From: Plectonema cf. radiosum LEGE 06105
Lineage (GTDB): Bacteria; Cyanobacteriota; Cyanobacteriia; Cyanobacteriales; Nostocaceae
Direction: 5' to 3'
Length of the DNA stretch: 33,957 nucleotides
Assembly: GCF_015207665.1 (NCBI RefSeq)
Contig: NZ_JADEWL010000073.1
Span: 1-33,957, forward strand
The position numbers were made by a program, and so were the translations under genes. Below the pieces are notes generated by a model. The model did no database searches, was not told the DNA's origin, and saw nothing but the letters and a program-made list of their open reading frames with translations. Of this stretch, positions 23,044 to 32,181 are shown piece after piece (position 1 is the first letter of the stretch; the number at the start of each line of letters is the position of its first letter).

Positions 23044-24918
23044 TTACCTTCTCCTAATATAATTTAAAATACCATTAGCAATACCTTGTGCCATTTCGTC
23101 TCGATATTGAGGGGAAGCTAATTTTGCCGCATCATCTCGTCCCGTTACATAACCTACTTCCACAAGAATTGAAGGCATGGAACTTTTTCTCAGTACGTAA
23201 AATCTAGCTTGTCGCACTCCCCGGTCTCTAACATTTACAGTATTTAATATACTGCTGCGGACATCTTGGGCAAGGCTAAGACCACTGTTGTAATAGTAAA
23301 CTTCTAAACCGCTGACATCAGGACGACTTAAGCCTACAGAATTAGCGTGAATGCTCACAAATAAACCAGCGTTAGCTCGCTCAGCCATATCGACTCGTCC
23401 TTGGAGACTGACAAAGTAATCGGTGTTGCGCGTGAGTACTGCTTGTACACCGTTTTGCTGTAAAATTTCGGCAACTTTTAAACTAATAGGTAAAATCACG
23501 TCCTTTTCTTGCAACCCACCGATACCAATGGCACCGGGGTCTTTACCACCATGTCCCGGATCAATCATGACTACAACCCTACTATTTGGAACTCGTGATG
23601 GTGGCAGAGTGATGATTGGACTGTTCGGTTGGGGAATTGGTTGAGATATGGGAGGTAAACCAATCGATCCAGTGGGAGGGATAATTCGAGTACGTTGTAA
23701 TTCTAACGACAACAGCTGATTGCTAAGTTGATTGAGTTCGCCAATTTGTACTCCAGATGCAGGTAGCACAAAGATAGCAACTTTGTTATTGGCTAATTGC
23801 TGTAGACGTACTCGCAAAACCGGACTATTAGCAGTAAATTGTGGACCTCTAACTCTAGGAGCTAATTTTGCATTATCAACGGTGATACGATACAGACCAG
23901 ATTGTCTATCCCAACCACCAACAGCAGATAAATTTTGATTTCCTCTAATTAGTAACTGAGTACTAGTAGGAGCTAGTTCCACAGACTCAATTGTTGCTAC
24001 CGAATTGCTGACATTTGGGATTGGTGGAACGGGAAAAGAATCCGATTGACTGATTTGAGTTGAATTAGAACTATTAGAACTATTAGAACTATTAGAACTA
24101 CCACTTATAGCCGCACTTAAACGATTGGGTAGAACTATTAAACCATTGTTACCGCTAGTTGTAGCTCGCCAATCGGGACTCTTTTTGTTCACCCGTAAAG
24201 TCATGCGAACGCCAGGTGATTTACCATCGACTTCGCTAAATTGAATGCCCTTAACAGCGTGCTTGTTCACCAATATCTCTCGTTGGAGTGCTGGTGACAA
24301 AGCCGCATCTGAAATGTCGATGTTAATTTCATCGCGATCGCGAGTTGGATTTTTGATTTTCGGTTTAGCACCGCTGGTACGCAGGAAAAATCCATCTCCG
24401 GTAACTTGCAAGCTTTCAATTTTTGTTGCTGCATTTGAAGTGCTAGCAGCAATTCTGTTGGATGGTGGGGTGTTGGTTGTTGGTGTAACGCTGAAAATGC
24501 TTCTAGGAGCGAGAGCACTTGCTCGAACTTTCGCTGAAGGTAGCTGCACTGTCCAGTTAGTAGGGCTTAGACCGACAAATTTTACTTGGTTTGGATCAAG
24601 AGTATACCCAGGATTCATTTCCACAACTAAACGAGCCGTTTGTGGGTCAAATTGTCCAACACGAATAGAACGAATCGCACCGCCAATCGTTTGGGTTAAC
24701 TGGGGTTTTCCAAATGTCGTTCCTGGTAAATCAATTACCAAACGAGTCGGATTAAAAATTAGTTGTGCTTCGGGTTGAACTGCACCATCAGTTTGAAATT
24801 CTAGTTGGTTTTGATTGGCATTAAAACGCCAAGAAGACAGCTTTGCACCATGAGCGGGCGACGATAGCATTAGTACAGATAAAAAAGTAGTACCAGATAC
24901 TAACCAGTGTATTTTCAC
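23044..24918 (-). CDS. amiC: N-acetylmuramoyl-L-alanine amidase, AmiC type (copy 1)
   Basis: A 624-residue secreted zinc amidase that cuts the amide bond between MurNAc and the stem peptide. The GTG start is fixed by TTAGGAGAAA just upstream and by alignment with the second copy. A signal peptide spans residues 1-24 (ending SPAHG). Two AMIN-like beta domains (about 28-110 and 305-405) bind wall or septum and are joined by a Ser/Asn-rich linker. The C-terminal Amidase_3 domain keeps all zinc ligands: His456 (DPGHGGKD), Glu471 (LQEKD), His524 (FVSIHAN) and the catalytic Glu587 (LVEVGY). In Nostoc the AmiC1/AmiC2 pair drills the septal nanopores used for cell-cell communication. The linker carries a four-copy 9-bp repeat. 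Confidence 0.94.
   Translation of the reverse strand: MKIHWLVSGTTFLSVLMLSSPAHGAKLSSWRFNANQNQLEFQTDGAVQPEAQLIFNPTRLVIDLPGTTFGKPQLTQTIGGAIRSIRVGQFDPQTARLVVEMNPGYTLDPNQVKFVGLSPTNWTVQLPSAKVRASALAPRSIFSVTPTTNTPPSNRIAASTSNAATKIESLQVTGDGFFLRTSGAKPKIKNPTRDRDEINIDISDAALSPALQREILVNKHAVKGIQFSEVDGKSPGVRMTLRVNKKSPDWRATTSGNNGLIVLPNRLSAAISGSSNSSNSSNSSNSTQISQSDSFPVPPIPNVSNSVATIESVELAPTSTQLLIRGNQNLSAVGGWDRQSGLYRITVDNAKLAPRVRGPQFTANSPVLRVRLQQLANNKVAIFVLPASGVQIGELNQLSNQLLSLELQRTRIIPPTGSIGLPPISQPIPQPNSPIITLPPSRVPNSRVVVMIDPGHGGKDPGAIGIGGLQEKDVILPISLKVAEILQQNGVQAVLTRNTDYFVSLQGRVDMAERANAGLFVSIHANSVGLSRPDVSGLEVYYYNSGLSLAQDVRSSILNTVNVRDRGVRQARFYVLRKSSMPSILVEVGYVTGRDDAAKLASPQYRDEMAQGIANGILNYIRRR
24065..24100. repeat. 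In-frame 9-bp tandem repeat in amiC copy 1
   Basis: Four exact copies of TTAGAACTA in a row encode (SSN)n in the linker between the AMIN domains. The second amidase has no such repeat in the matching place. Confidence 0.9.
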
Positions 24919-26047
24919 AACCTTTTCTCCTAATCCGTATTTTATTGATAACTATTAATTTGTAAAAGTGTTGGTACTTCATACCTCGATATCTAAGCAG
25001 TCATCGCCGCTTTCAATTTTCACAAGCAACGGTGGGCATTGCCACAAGTATTTTATCTCGGATAAAAACGTTGTTAATCGTATTAACTTTAGCATGAAGC
25101 TTTTTACTTGTTTGCTTTAAGGACATCATTCTGCTGGTTTTTAGCATTTGATTATACCAATTATTGAGATAGAAGCAGTTTAACTCAGCAGTAAAATCCA
25201 ATCAGTGACATTTTATTCAACTAAAAATTAGATGCATGATTTGTAATTTGGGTAAATAAGTGTTGCTGGGGAAAAATCTAGTTCAGGCTTGGTGTTATAT
25301 TCCATATCCCAATTTTAATTAATCGATTTTAAGACGGTTTTAACTTGGCTTGACTTTTATCATAAAACACCCATTTATTTAATCCCAATTTGGCAAAATT
25401 AGAATCATTTAAAATAGCTCTGATTTTTATTTACGCTTTTTTAAGAAAATGTTCCCCTATTTACAAAAAATAATATTGCTAATTAAAATCAAATTGGAAA
25501 ATGTAAAAAACAACAAGAAAATATATTTTTGGGTAATGGTTATATTTGACTTGACTATATTTAATTTTTTTCCATGTTGATGTGATACGAGGATAAACCG
25601 ATTGAGAAACTAGTTTGATATCTCGATTTTTTCAACTTGAGTAAAAGCATCAAGTATGAGATGATAGATACAGATAAAATTTAAGAATATAGTATACTCA
25701 CATTTGTCCCACATTTGTATATTTATAATAATGGCGAATTAGACAACATAGCCTAAATCCCTTCAAGATAGCATTTCACTCAGAGAACAGGCACCGAGTA
25801 CCGAGCAGGAACTAAAGAGTAAGAAGCAAGCTTATTACCAATTACCCATCACCAATTAATTTTACTTGTTTTTGAGAGATGTCAGTGCCAACAATAATCC
25901 TGATTGCCAAATAAAATCGGGGAATCCTTGGCTCAAAAGCAAACAAGAATTCCCCCATAATAACCGCTCTTTTAGATTTAGGATAATAATATTTAATGAG
26001 TAAATTTACTCAAATATACTCATTAACTATGGCTAACTTATCTATTT
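24919..26047. other. 1.13-kb AT-rich spacer between the two amidase genes
   Basis: Very AT-rich, with no convincing gene; a 62-codon reading at 25013-25201 (minus) has no supporting features. It should contain the promoter of amidase copy 1. The right end holds a hairpin at 25919-25955 and the perfect 14-bp palindrome GAGTAAATTTACTC (25998-26011). Low-complexity ACCGAGTACCGAGCAGG-type sequence lies near 25790-25810. Confidence 0.55.
25919..25955 (-). terminator. Probable terminator of amidase copy 2
   Basis: GGGGAATCCTTG (25919-25930) pairs with CAAGAATTCCCC (25944-25955) with one mismatch. On the minus strand the stem is followed by GATTTTATTT. It lies about 92 bp past the amidase stop. Confidence 0.55.
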
Positions 26048-27946
26048 TTACCTACGTTTAAGGTATTTAAGAATACCATCAGCGATACCTTCTGCCATTT
26101 TATTACGGTAGGCAGTTTGATTTAAATTGGCGGCATCTTCACGACCTGTGACGTAACCAACTTCTACGAGAATTGCTGGCATTGAGGTTTTACGGAGTAC
26201 GTAAAATCTAGCACTTCTGATTCCCCGGTCTCTAATTTTGACGTTTTGGGTAATGCTTTTACGGACGGTATCGGCAAACTGTTTACCACTGTTATAATAA
26301 TAAACTTCTAAACCGTTAATATCAGGACGACTTAAACCCATAGAATTAGCATGAATACTGACAAATAAATCTGCATTTGACTTATCGGACATATCTACTC
26401 GTCCTTGAAGGCTGACAAAATAATCGGTATTACGGGTGAGTACTGCATTGACTCCATTTTTTCGCAATATTTCTGCGACTTTTTGGCTGATGGGTAAGAT
26501 GACATCTTTTTCTCGCAGTCCACCAATACCAATTGCACCGGGGTCTTTACCACCATGTCCTGGGTCAATCATCACTAATACCTTTCCTTTAGGAGCCTCC
26601 CTCGGTGCTGGACTTGGCTTGGGATTGGAAGGAGTTGTAACTGGTTGGGAACCCGCAACCGGATTTGGTTTGGGAATCGGAGGTAAAATAACCGGAGGTT
26701 TGGTTGCACTATTGCGCTGCAAATCTAAATTTAATCGCTCTCCTCTAACATCAAGTCTTCCGAAGCTGACTTGTGCTGCTGGTAAAATGTAGACAGCAAC
26801 AGTATTTGAGTTTTCCTGTCGCGTAAGTACCCGTAACACCGGACTACTAGCTTTAAATTGTGGCCCTTTTACAGAAGATGATAACCGAGCATTAGGAATC
26901 AAAATACGGTACATCGCACTCTTACTATCCCATCCGCTAGTGCTTCCAGATAAAGATTTGTTACCTTTAACAGTTAATGTCCCACCATTGTCATCTAATT
27001 CTACAGCTTCAATTTCAGCTAGAGAGTTTTGTGTTGTGATGGTTGGTGGTGGTGATGGAGAAGGTAATGGTCGATTGACTGGGGGATTGGGATTACTATT
27101 TTGGGAAGATTCGCTAACTTTACCATTGGGCAGTAAAACTATACCACCAAAGCTGCTGATTGTAGCTCGCCAATCTGGGCTATTTTTGTCTACGCGCAAA
27201 ACAATCCGAGTGGTTGTTGAATCTAACTGCTTAAATTCAATTCCTTTTACACCAAAGCGATTCATTGGGAACTCGTTTCCCGGTAAGCTAGACGATAATG
27301 TAGTCCCGGAAATATCTACATTGATCAATTCTTGACCGTTGCGGTTAACTCTTGAAGAGGTTGCTTTACCACCACTTGTACGCACAAAAAAGCCATCACC
27401 AGTTGGAAGTACTCTTTCAATTTGAGCAGTTCCTTGAGCAATTTTTGGACTAGTTTGAATTACCGTTTGATTGCTGTTAGATGTATTACTGTGTGCGGTA
27501 TTATTTGTTCGTACTACACTGTAAATATTTCTTTCGTCAGAATCTGTTTTTTCAAGTTCTGGTGATGGTAATTTTACTCTCCAACGACTGGGACTTACTC
27601 CTTCAAATTTGATTTGATTTGGATCTAAAGTATAGCCGGGACTTAATTCAACCACCATGCGGGTAGTTTCCGGGTCAAATTGACCGATACGCACTGCACT
27701 AATAGCACCACCACCGACAGGTTTTTTCAATTGCGGACTACCGAATTTGACTCCAGGTAAATCAATTACTACACGAGTGGGATTAAAAATTAGTTGAGCT
27801 TTTGGTTGTACCGCAGCATCAGTATTAAATTCTAGCTGATTTTGATTAGCGTCAAAATTCCAAGATTGTAGTTTCGCTGCATTTGCAGGGGAAGATAATA
27901 GGGAGACAGTTAAAAAAGTCCCAGGTATTAACCAGTGTAGTTTCAC
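26048..27946 (-). CDS. amiC: N-acetylmuramoyl-L-alanine amidase, AmiC type (copy 2)
   Basis: A 632-residue paralogue of the amidase at 23044-24918. The first ATG in frame is at 27967, but the GTG at 27946 is the better start: AGGAGA lies 6-11 nt before it, and VKLHWLIPGTFL then aligns with the start of copy 1. The signal peptide ends near SPANA. Two AMIN-like domains are separated by Ser/Pro-rich linkers; the last linker before the enzyme is notably Pro-rich (PKPSPAPREAPKG). The Amidase_3 domain keeps DPGHGGKD, REKD, FVSIHAN and LVEVGYV. The C-terminal 174 residues are nearly identical in layout to copy 1, while the linkers have diverged. A divided role at septa, as for AmiC1/AmiC2 in Nostoc, is likely but not proved here. 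Confidence 0.94.
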   Translation of the reverse strand: MKLHWLIPGTFLTVSLLSSPANAAKLQSWNFDANQNQLEFNTDAAVQPKAQLIFNPTRVVIDLPGVKFGSPQLKKPVGGGAISAVRIGQFDPETTRMVVELSPGYTLDPNQIKFEGVSPSRWRVKLPSPELEKTDSDERNIYSVVRTNNTAHSNTSNSNQTVIQTSPKIAQGTAQIERVLPTGDGFFVRTSGGKATSSRVNRNGQELINVDISGTTLSSSLPGNEFPMNRFGVKGIEFKQLDSTTTRIVLRVDKNSPDWRATISSFGGIVLLPNGKVSESSQNSNPNPPVNRPLPSPSPPPTITTQNSLAEIEAVELDDNGGTLTVKGNKSLSGSTSGWDSKSAMYRILIPNARLSSSVKGPQFKASSPVLRVLTRQENSNTVAVYILPAAQVSFGRLDVRGERLNLDLQRNSATKPPVILPPIPKPNPVAGSQPVTTPSNPKPSPAPREAPKGKVLVMIDPGHGGKDPGAIGIGGLREKDVILPISQKVAEILRKNGVNAVLTRNTDYFVSLQGRVDMSDKSNADLFVSIHANSMGLSRPDINGLEVYYYNSGKQFADTVRKSITQNVKIRDRGIRSARFYVLRKTSMPAILVEVGYVTGREDAANLNQTAYRNKMAEGIADGILKYLKRR

Positions 27947-28936
27947 AGTGTTTCTCCTAAGTCGCATTTACGAGAGCGGTAAGTATATAAAGGTTTCAAA
28001 TTTAGCTGGGAATATAACCGCTCAAACCGTCATTAAAGATAAGTATGTTACCAGTGGTGCTTGTCGGGATGAACCGTCTTTATACTGCTATAAGTCCACC
28101 GTGGAAAATGCTTCTTCAAAAAGAACGTGGTTAGCTGTTGGCAAAGAATTCTAACATAAGAAATTCTTCTTTTATGCCGTTGTGGCAATAAAAACCTACG
28201 TTGCTCCCGCTTTGAAGATTCCACCCACAAAGAGATAACCAGAATTAACGATCGCAGTCAATCCCAGCCAGAAAAACTATGCAGGGTAAAGAAATTTATG
28301 AAATTTTTCAATGAAGCGGTAATTAATGCACGCCCGTAATATTATCGGTTTATTATCGGCTTAATTGTCGGTTTAATTGTCGGTTAAAAATAATATGGTG
28401 AGATGCAATACTTGAAAAATTACTCAAGTAGCAGTGCCGAATAAATCTCAAAAACTCCTAAAAAATTACAATTAAAAGGGACGGATATTTTCAGTTATAA
28501 GTTTCCTTTGATATCATAAATTCTCGAACATAGATACTTTTATAACTAGATTTTGTTTGCTTACTGAAGTGAAAATTATTGATTTACCAGTAATTAATGA
28601 GACCTTGCTGCGATTTTTCACGATTTTAGACTATTGGATTTACAGTTATTCAATGGTGAAGGTTTTAGCCACATTTCTTGCTATGATTGTAGTTATTTGT
28701 TAAGTATCGGCAAACCTTAAGGAAACGCAAACAAGATGCTGAGAATAACCATCATCCAGATTGCTGCTTAAACACGGTTTGAACAGGGTTCCAGCGTCGA
28801 AATTAATGCTGAGAAACACTAATTCCACACCGTTCAACAAAAACGATTGATTTGGAGTTGATTGAAAACGCCCAAACCTGTGATAACTTTACTTGCGATC
28901 GCAACGTTAATCAGGAAAGTTGCTACAAATAAAGCT
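27947..28936. other. 990-bp intergenic region upstream of amidase copy 2
   Basis: No convincing gene. Short readings at 27948-28154 (plus) and 28048-28230 (minus) overlap each other and lack ribosome binding sites. The region contains the 12-bp repeat at 28341-28387 and a HIP1-centred palindrome TTGCGATCGCAA (28893-28904). The left part would hold the amidase promoter and a long leader. Confidence 0.5.
28341..28387. repeat. 12-bp degenerate tandem repeat, four units
   Basis: The units ATTATCGGTTT, ATTATCGGCTTA, ATTGTCGGTTTA and ATTGTCGGTTAA follow one another without gaps. The period (11-12 bp) differs from the heptamers elsewhere in the window. Confidence 0.8.
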
Positions 28937-29347
28937 TTAAGGTAAGCCAGATGCTAACTTTAGCAAGCGTTGCCAATGTTCGGGTAACACTGGAACTATT
29001 GATAATCTTGGCAGACGCAATAAATCAAAACCTACGAAAAATTCGTCCTGCTTGATTTGATTAAGGGTAATCGGTTCGGGTAATTTCTGCACTGCTCGTA
29101 TATCTATTACTAATCTTTTAACATCATCTAATTTTGGATCGGGATATGCTTCACTTAAAACTTCTGCAACTCCGACAATGCTGCGTTCTTTACCAGTATG
29201 ATAAATGAATACTTTTTCTCCAGTTCGCATTGTCCGCATATTTTTTAGAGCAAGAGCATTTTTGACTCCATCCCATACTGCAACATTTTCTTTTGATAAA
29301 TCCGTATAGGAATACTCCAGCGGTTCAGTTTTTAATAGCCAATTCAT
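28937..29347 (-). CDS. EVE-domain protein (thymocyte nuclear protein 1-like)
   Basis: A 136-residue single-domain EVE protein, the fold related to PUA and YTH that binds modified bases in DNA or RNA. It starts MNWLLKTEPLEYSYTDL and contains the standard blocks AVWDGVKNALALKNMRTM, GEKVFIYHTG, GVAEVLSEAYPDP and the closing FDLLRLPRLSIVPVLPEHW. It fills the whole domain with no partner domain. The ligand here is unknown. No restriction or modification gene lies next to it; the next gene (SIMPL) diverges 176 bp away. Confidence 0.92.
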   Translation of the reverse strand: MNWLLKTEPLEYSYTDLSKENVAVWDGVKNALALKNMRTMRTGEKVFIYHTGKERSIVGVAEVLSEAYPDPKLDDVKRLVIDIRAVQKLPEPITLNQIKQDEFFVGFDLLRLPRLSIVPVLPEHWQRLLKLASGLP

Positions 29348-29477
29348 ATATTTAATTTAAGATTTATTCACTGTTTGCAATCAAATCAAATCATAAATCT
29401 TTTCTACGGAGGCTAAAATTTTATTTTTCCCAAGTCTTTTGAAAAACAGGAACATTCAAACTCAGTAAATACTCCGT

Positions 29478-29496
29478 ATATGAATGTCATTCATAT
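29478..29496. promoter_or_regulatory. 19-bp perfect palindrome in the SIMPL-gene promoter
   Basis: ATATGAATG-T-CATTCATAT is a perfect inverted repeat overlapping a probable promoter, with a -10-like TATCATAAT just after it at 29495-29503. It ends 27 bp before the start codon. The TGAA...TTCA core recalls operators of ArsR/SmtB-type metal sensors, although the centre here is odd-numbered. Confidence 0.5.
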
Positions 29497-29523
29497 CATA
29501 ATTTAATTAGGAGTAAGAATATT

Positions 29524-30279
29524 ATGAATACAGTCAAAACATTTGGATATAAATCCCAGGTTTACAAAAATTTATCAAAAGTATGCAAAATTCTGCCCAT
29601 CGCATTGTTTGTTAGCGTTGCTTCCATTCAACCTGGTTTGACAGAAGAGAAAATAATCTTACGAACATTAACAGTAACAGGACAAGGGCTAGAAACAATT
29701 CCGACAACTTTGTCCCAAGTCACTTTGGGAGTGCAGATTCAAGGAAAAACAGCCAATGTTGTACAGCAAGAAGCGGCTCGTAAGTCTAATGCAGTAGTAG
29801 CGTTACTCAAGTCCGAGAATGTAGAGAAATTACAAACCACCGGCATCCAACTTAACCCAGTATATAGCTATAAGGATAATGTACGACAAACTCAAGGTTA
29901 CGAAGCTATTAATACTGTGAGTTTCCGCGTTCCCACTGAAAAGGCTGGTAAATTATTGGATCAAGCGATAAAAGCCGGTGCAACACAAATTAATAGCGTC
30001 ACATTTGTCGCTACTGAACAAGCAATAACTCAAGCACGTGAACAAGCACTCAAAGAAGCGACTCAAGACGCTCAAAAACAAGCTAATGCTGTCTTCTCAA
30101 GCTTGGGATTTACACCCAAGGAGGTAGTTCATATTCAAGTGGGTAATGCTTCGACTCCGGAACCAATTATGTATCGCAATGCAGTTCCCACAGCAGCAAT
30201 GGCTGAAGCTGCACCCACTCCTATTGTCGCTGGTGAACAAGAAGTGGGAGCATCTGTTACATTACGAATTAGTTATTAG
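29524..30279 (+). CDS. SIMPL/DUF541-domain periplasmic protein
   Basis: A 251-residue exported protein of the SIMPL (DUF541) family, which includes Brucella BP26/Omp28 and related oxidative-stress proteins. The biochemical role is uncertain. A signal segment (about residues 20-40, KILPIALFVSVASIQPGL) is followed by the family start LRTLTVTGQGLETIPTTLSQ. The QAREQALKEATQDAQKQA helix block and the strand QEVGASVTLRISY at the C-terminus are typical. Length is normal. AGGAG at 29509-29513 precedes the ATG. The promoter carries a 19-bp palindrome, so regulation by a repressor is plausible. It converges with ssb, and the 45-bp gap between them is a heptamer array. Confidence 0.9.
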   Translation: MNTVKTFGYKSQVYKNLSKVCKILPIALFVSVASIQPGLTEEKIILRTLTVTGQGLETIPTTLSQVTLGVQIQGKTANVVQQEAARKSNAVVALLKSENVEKLQTTGIQLNPVYSYKDNVRQTQGYEAINTVSFRVPTEKAGKLLDQAIKAGATQINSVTFVATEQAITQAREQALKEATQDAQKQANAVFSSLGFTPKEVVHIQVGNASTPEPIMYRNAVPTAAMAEAAPTPIVAGEQEVGASVTLRISY

Positions 30280-30280
30280 A

Positions 30281-30319
30281 TTAGTGGTTAGTGGTTAGTT
30301 GTTGGTGGTTAGTAGTTGA
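30281..30319. repeat. Heptamer tandem repeat (TTAGTGG type) filling a convergent gap
   Basis: Five 7-bp units (TTAGTGG twice, then TTAGTTG, TTGGTGG and TTAGTAG). They begin 2 bp after the SIMPL stop and end 6 bp before the ssb stop. Confidence 0.85.
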
Positions 30320-30324
30320 TATAA

Positions 30325-30684
30325 CTAAAAATGTTCCGGATTATTATTCATCATTTCAGATTCAGTATCTCGTTTAGAGCCTAACATCTGTAGGTCGTCC
30401 ACGATAATAACTGGTTTAGAACGAAGTGCGCCGGTAGCGCGATCGTTCCAACTATCTAATTTCAAGGAACCTTTAACGGCTATTTGTTTACCTTTACGCA
30501 CGTAACTATTTGCAATCTCTGCTGTTTTTCCCCACAGTTCGAGATCAAACCAGTCCGGCTCGCTGTCTTTTTTACGACGATTGACTGCTAGTGTTAATCT
30601 ACACTTAACAGTGCCAGACTCAAAATACTTCATGTCGGGGTCGATACCCACACGACCAATGAGATGAACTACATTAATACTCAT
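30325..30684 (-). CDS. ssb: Single-stranded DNA-binding protein, short form
   Basis: A 119-residue protein consisting of one OB fold. It starts MSINVVHLIGRVGIDPDMKY and contains the blocks CRLTLAVNRR, WFDLELWGKTAEIANSYVRKG and GSLKLDSWND. The C-terminus is short and ends MMNNNPEHF. It lacks the Gly-rich linker and the acidic DDDIPF-like tip through which classical bacterial SSB recruits repair proteins. From memory, the Anabaena SSBs are also short. It diverges from mreB. Confidence 0.93.
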   Translation of the reverse strand: MSINVVHLIGRVGIDPDMKYFESGTVKCRLTLAVNRRKKDSEPDWFDLELWGKTAEIANSYVRKGKQIAVKGSLKLDSWNDRATGALRSKPVIIVDDLQMLGSKRDTESEMMNNNPEHF

Positions 30685-31017
30685 AGGCTTTAGCTTTTAG
30701 TACTAGTGTACTTTTGAATTGTAATATCCATAATAGCGGATTAGAACACATTTGAGATAGTGTTAAATAATTAACAAAAAAAATTCTTAAATGGATGATA
30801 AAAATAACTATACCTAAATTGCGAAAGCATACTGATAGGTTTACTCAAACAAAGAATATAAAACTCAAAGGGGTTGGGGAATAGTAAAGATTGGGAAAAG
30901 ATATATAAAAAGTTAATCTGCTTTACTAGACTCAAGTCGAAAAAAATAATAGAATCCAGCACGATTGGGTATTTCGGACGTTGTAAAAAGTAACGAGAAT
31001 AGGGGGCGTAAAAACGC
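30685..31017. promoter_or_regulatory. ssb/mreB divergent promoter region
   Basis: The 333-bp AT-rich spacer holds both promoters; readings within it are shadows. The last bases contain AGGGGGCG (31001-31008), the ribosome binding site of mreB. Confidence 0.5.
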
Positions 31018-32061
31018 GTGGGTCTTTTCAGTAAGTTTTCCTTGTCGCGGGATATGGGTATCGACCTGGGTACTGCCAACACTCTCGTTTATGTCTCTGG
31101 CAAAGGTATTGTACTCCAAGAACCTTCAGTTGTTGCTATTGACAAAAACGAAAAGGTTGCGCTGGCTGTCGGAGAAGATGCGAAGAAAATGCTCGGTAGA
31201 ACTCCTGGGAATGTAATTGCCTTGCGTCCTTTACGCGATGGTGTAATTGCTGACTTTGATACTGCTGAGTTGATGCTGAAGCATTTTATTAACCGAGTTA
31301 ACGGGGGCAAATCTCTGGTTTTACCCAGGATTGTCATTGGTATCCCTAGTGGTGTAACTGGCGTTGAAAGAAGGGCTGTAATGGATGCTGCATCTCAAGC
31401 AGGGGCTAGAGAGGTTTATTTAATCGATGAACCTGTAGCAGCAGCGATTGGGGCAGGGCTGCCAGTAGCTGAACCTACTGGTAACTTGATTATTGATATC
31501 GGTGGTGGTACCACTGAAGTTGCAGTACTTAGTCTTCAAGGTACAGTGCTGAGTGAATCAGTACGTATTGCTGGGGATGAATTAACCGAATCAATTATCC
31601 AGTATATGAAGAAAGTTCATAACTTGGTGATTGGGGAACGTACAGCAGAAGATATCAAGATTCGTATTGGTTCTGCCTATCCGACTCATGATGATGAAGA
31701 AGCGATCATGGAAGTTCGAGGTTTACATTTACTTTCTGGTCTGCCCAGAACTGTTACAATTAAAGGACCAGAAATTCGTGAAAGTATGTCCGAACCGCTT
31801 TCAGTTATTATTGAAGCAGTGAAGCGGACGCTAGAACGTACACCACCCGAACTAGCAGCAGATATTATTGATCGGGGCATTATGCTTGCTGGTGGTGGTG
31901 CTTTGCTCAAGGGTATAGATACTTTAATCAGTCATGAGACAGGTATTGTAACACACGTTGCCGCCGACCCTCTAAGCTGTGTAGTATTGGGTACTGGTCG
32001 GGTGTTAGAAAATTTCAAACAGTTAGAACGGGTATTCAGCGCTCGTTCTCGCAATATGTAA
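31018..32061 (+). CDS. mreB: Rod-shape-determining actin homologue MreB
   Basis: A 347-residue bacterial actin that organises lateral wall synthesis under the inner membrane. Actin-fold motifs are clear: phosphate 1 DLGTANT (residues 16-22), connect 1 DEPVAAAIG (137-145), phosphate 2 DIGGGTTEV (160-168) and the adenosine motif LAGGGALLKG near the C-terminus. A short amphipathic start (GLFSKFSL) suits membrane binding. The start is the GTG at 31018, 9 nt after AGGGGGCG. mreC and mreD follow in the same direction. In Anabaena these genes affect cell shape but are not essential. Confidence 0.97.
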   Translation: MGLFSKFSLSRDMGIDLGTANTLVYVSGKGIVLQEPSVVAIDKNEKVALAVGEDAKKMLGRTPGNVIALRPLRDGVIADFDTAELMLKHFINRVNGGKSLVLPRIVIGIPSGVTGVERRAVMDAASQAGAREVYLIDEPVAAAIGAGLPVAEPTGNLIIDIGGGTTEVAVLSLQGTVLSESVRIAGDELTESIIQYMKKVHNLVIGERTAEDIKIRIGSAYPTHDDEEAIMEVRGLHLLSGLPRTVTIKGPEIRESMSEPLSVIIEAVKRTLERTPPELAADIIDRGIMLAGGGALLKGIDTLISHETGIVTHVAADPLSCVVLGTGRVLENFKQLERVFSARSRNM

Positions 32062-32181
32062 ATTTGTAGATTCGCTTTGTTCGATAAGGTATTGGATTCT
32101 ATGGAGAATCCGATATCTTCTTATTAAGTTAAGTTAAGTTAAGTATTTATTAAGTAAATTTTCTGCTATAGGTCGGTTTAT

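Noticed and set aside
24245-24778. 177-codon plus-strand reading
   Set aside because: It is antisense to the first amidase, whose domains are unambiguous; long antisense frames are common in this codon usage.
25013-25201. 62-codon minus-strand reading between the amidases
   Set aside because: No ribosome binding site, no recognisable domain, mixed composition.
26436-27335. Plus-strand readings of 118 and 131 codons
   Set aside because: Antisense shadows of the second amidase.
27948-28230. Two short readings on opposite strands upstream of amidase copy 2
   Set aside because: They overlap each other, lack start signals and fall in the probable amidase promoter/leader.
28569-28703. 44-codon reading from a GTG with a hydrophobic end (MVKVLATFLAMIVVIC)
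   Set aside because: No ATG at the start and no Shine-Dalgarno; it lies in a long AT-rich gap. Too weak to call.
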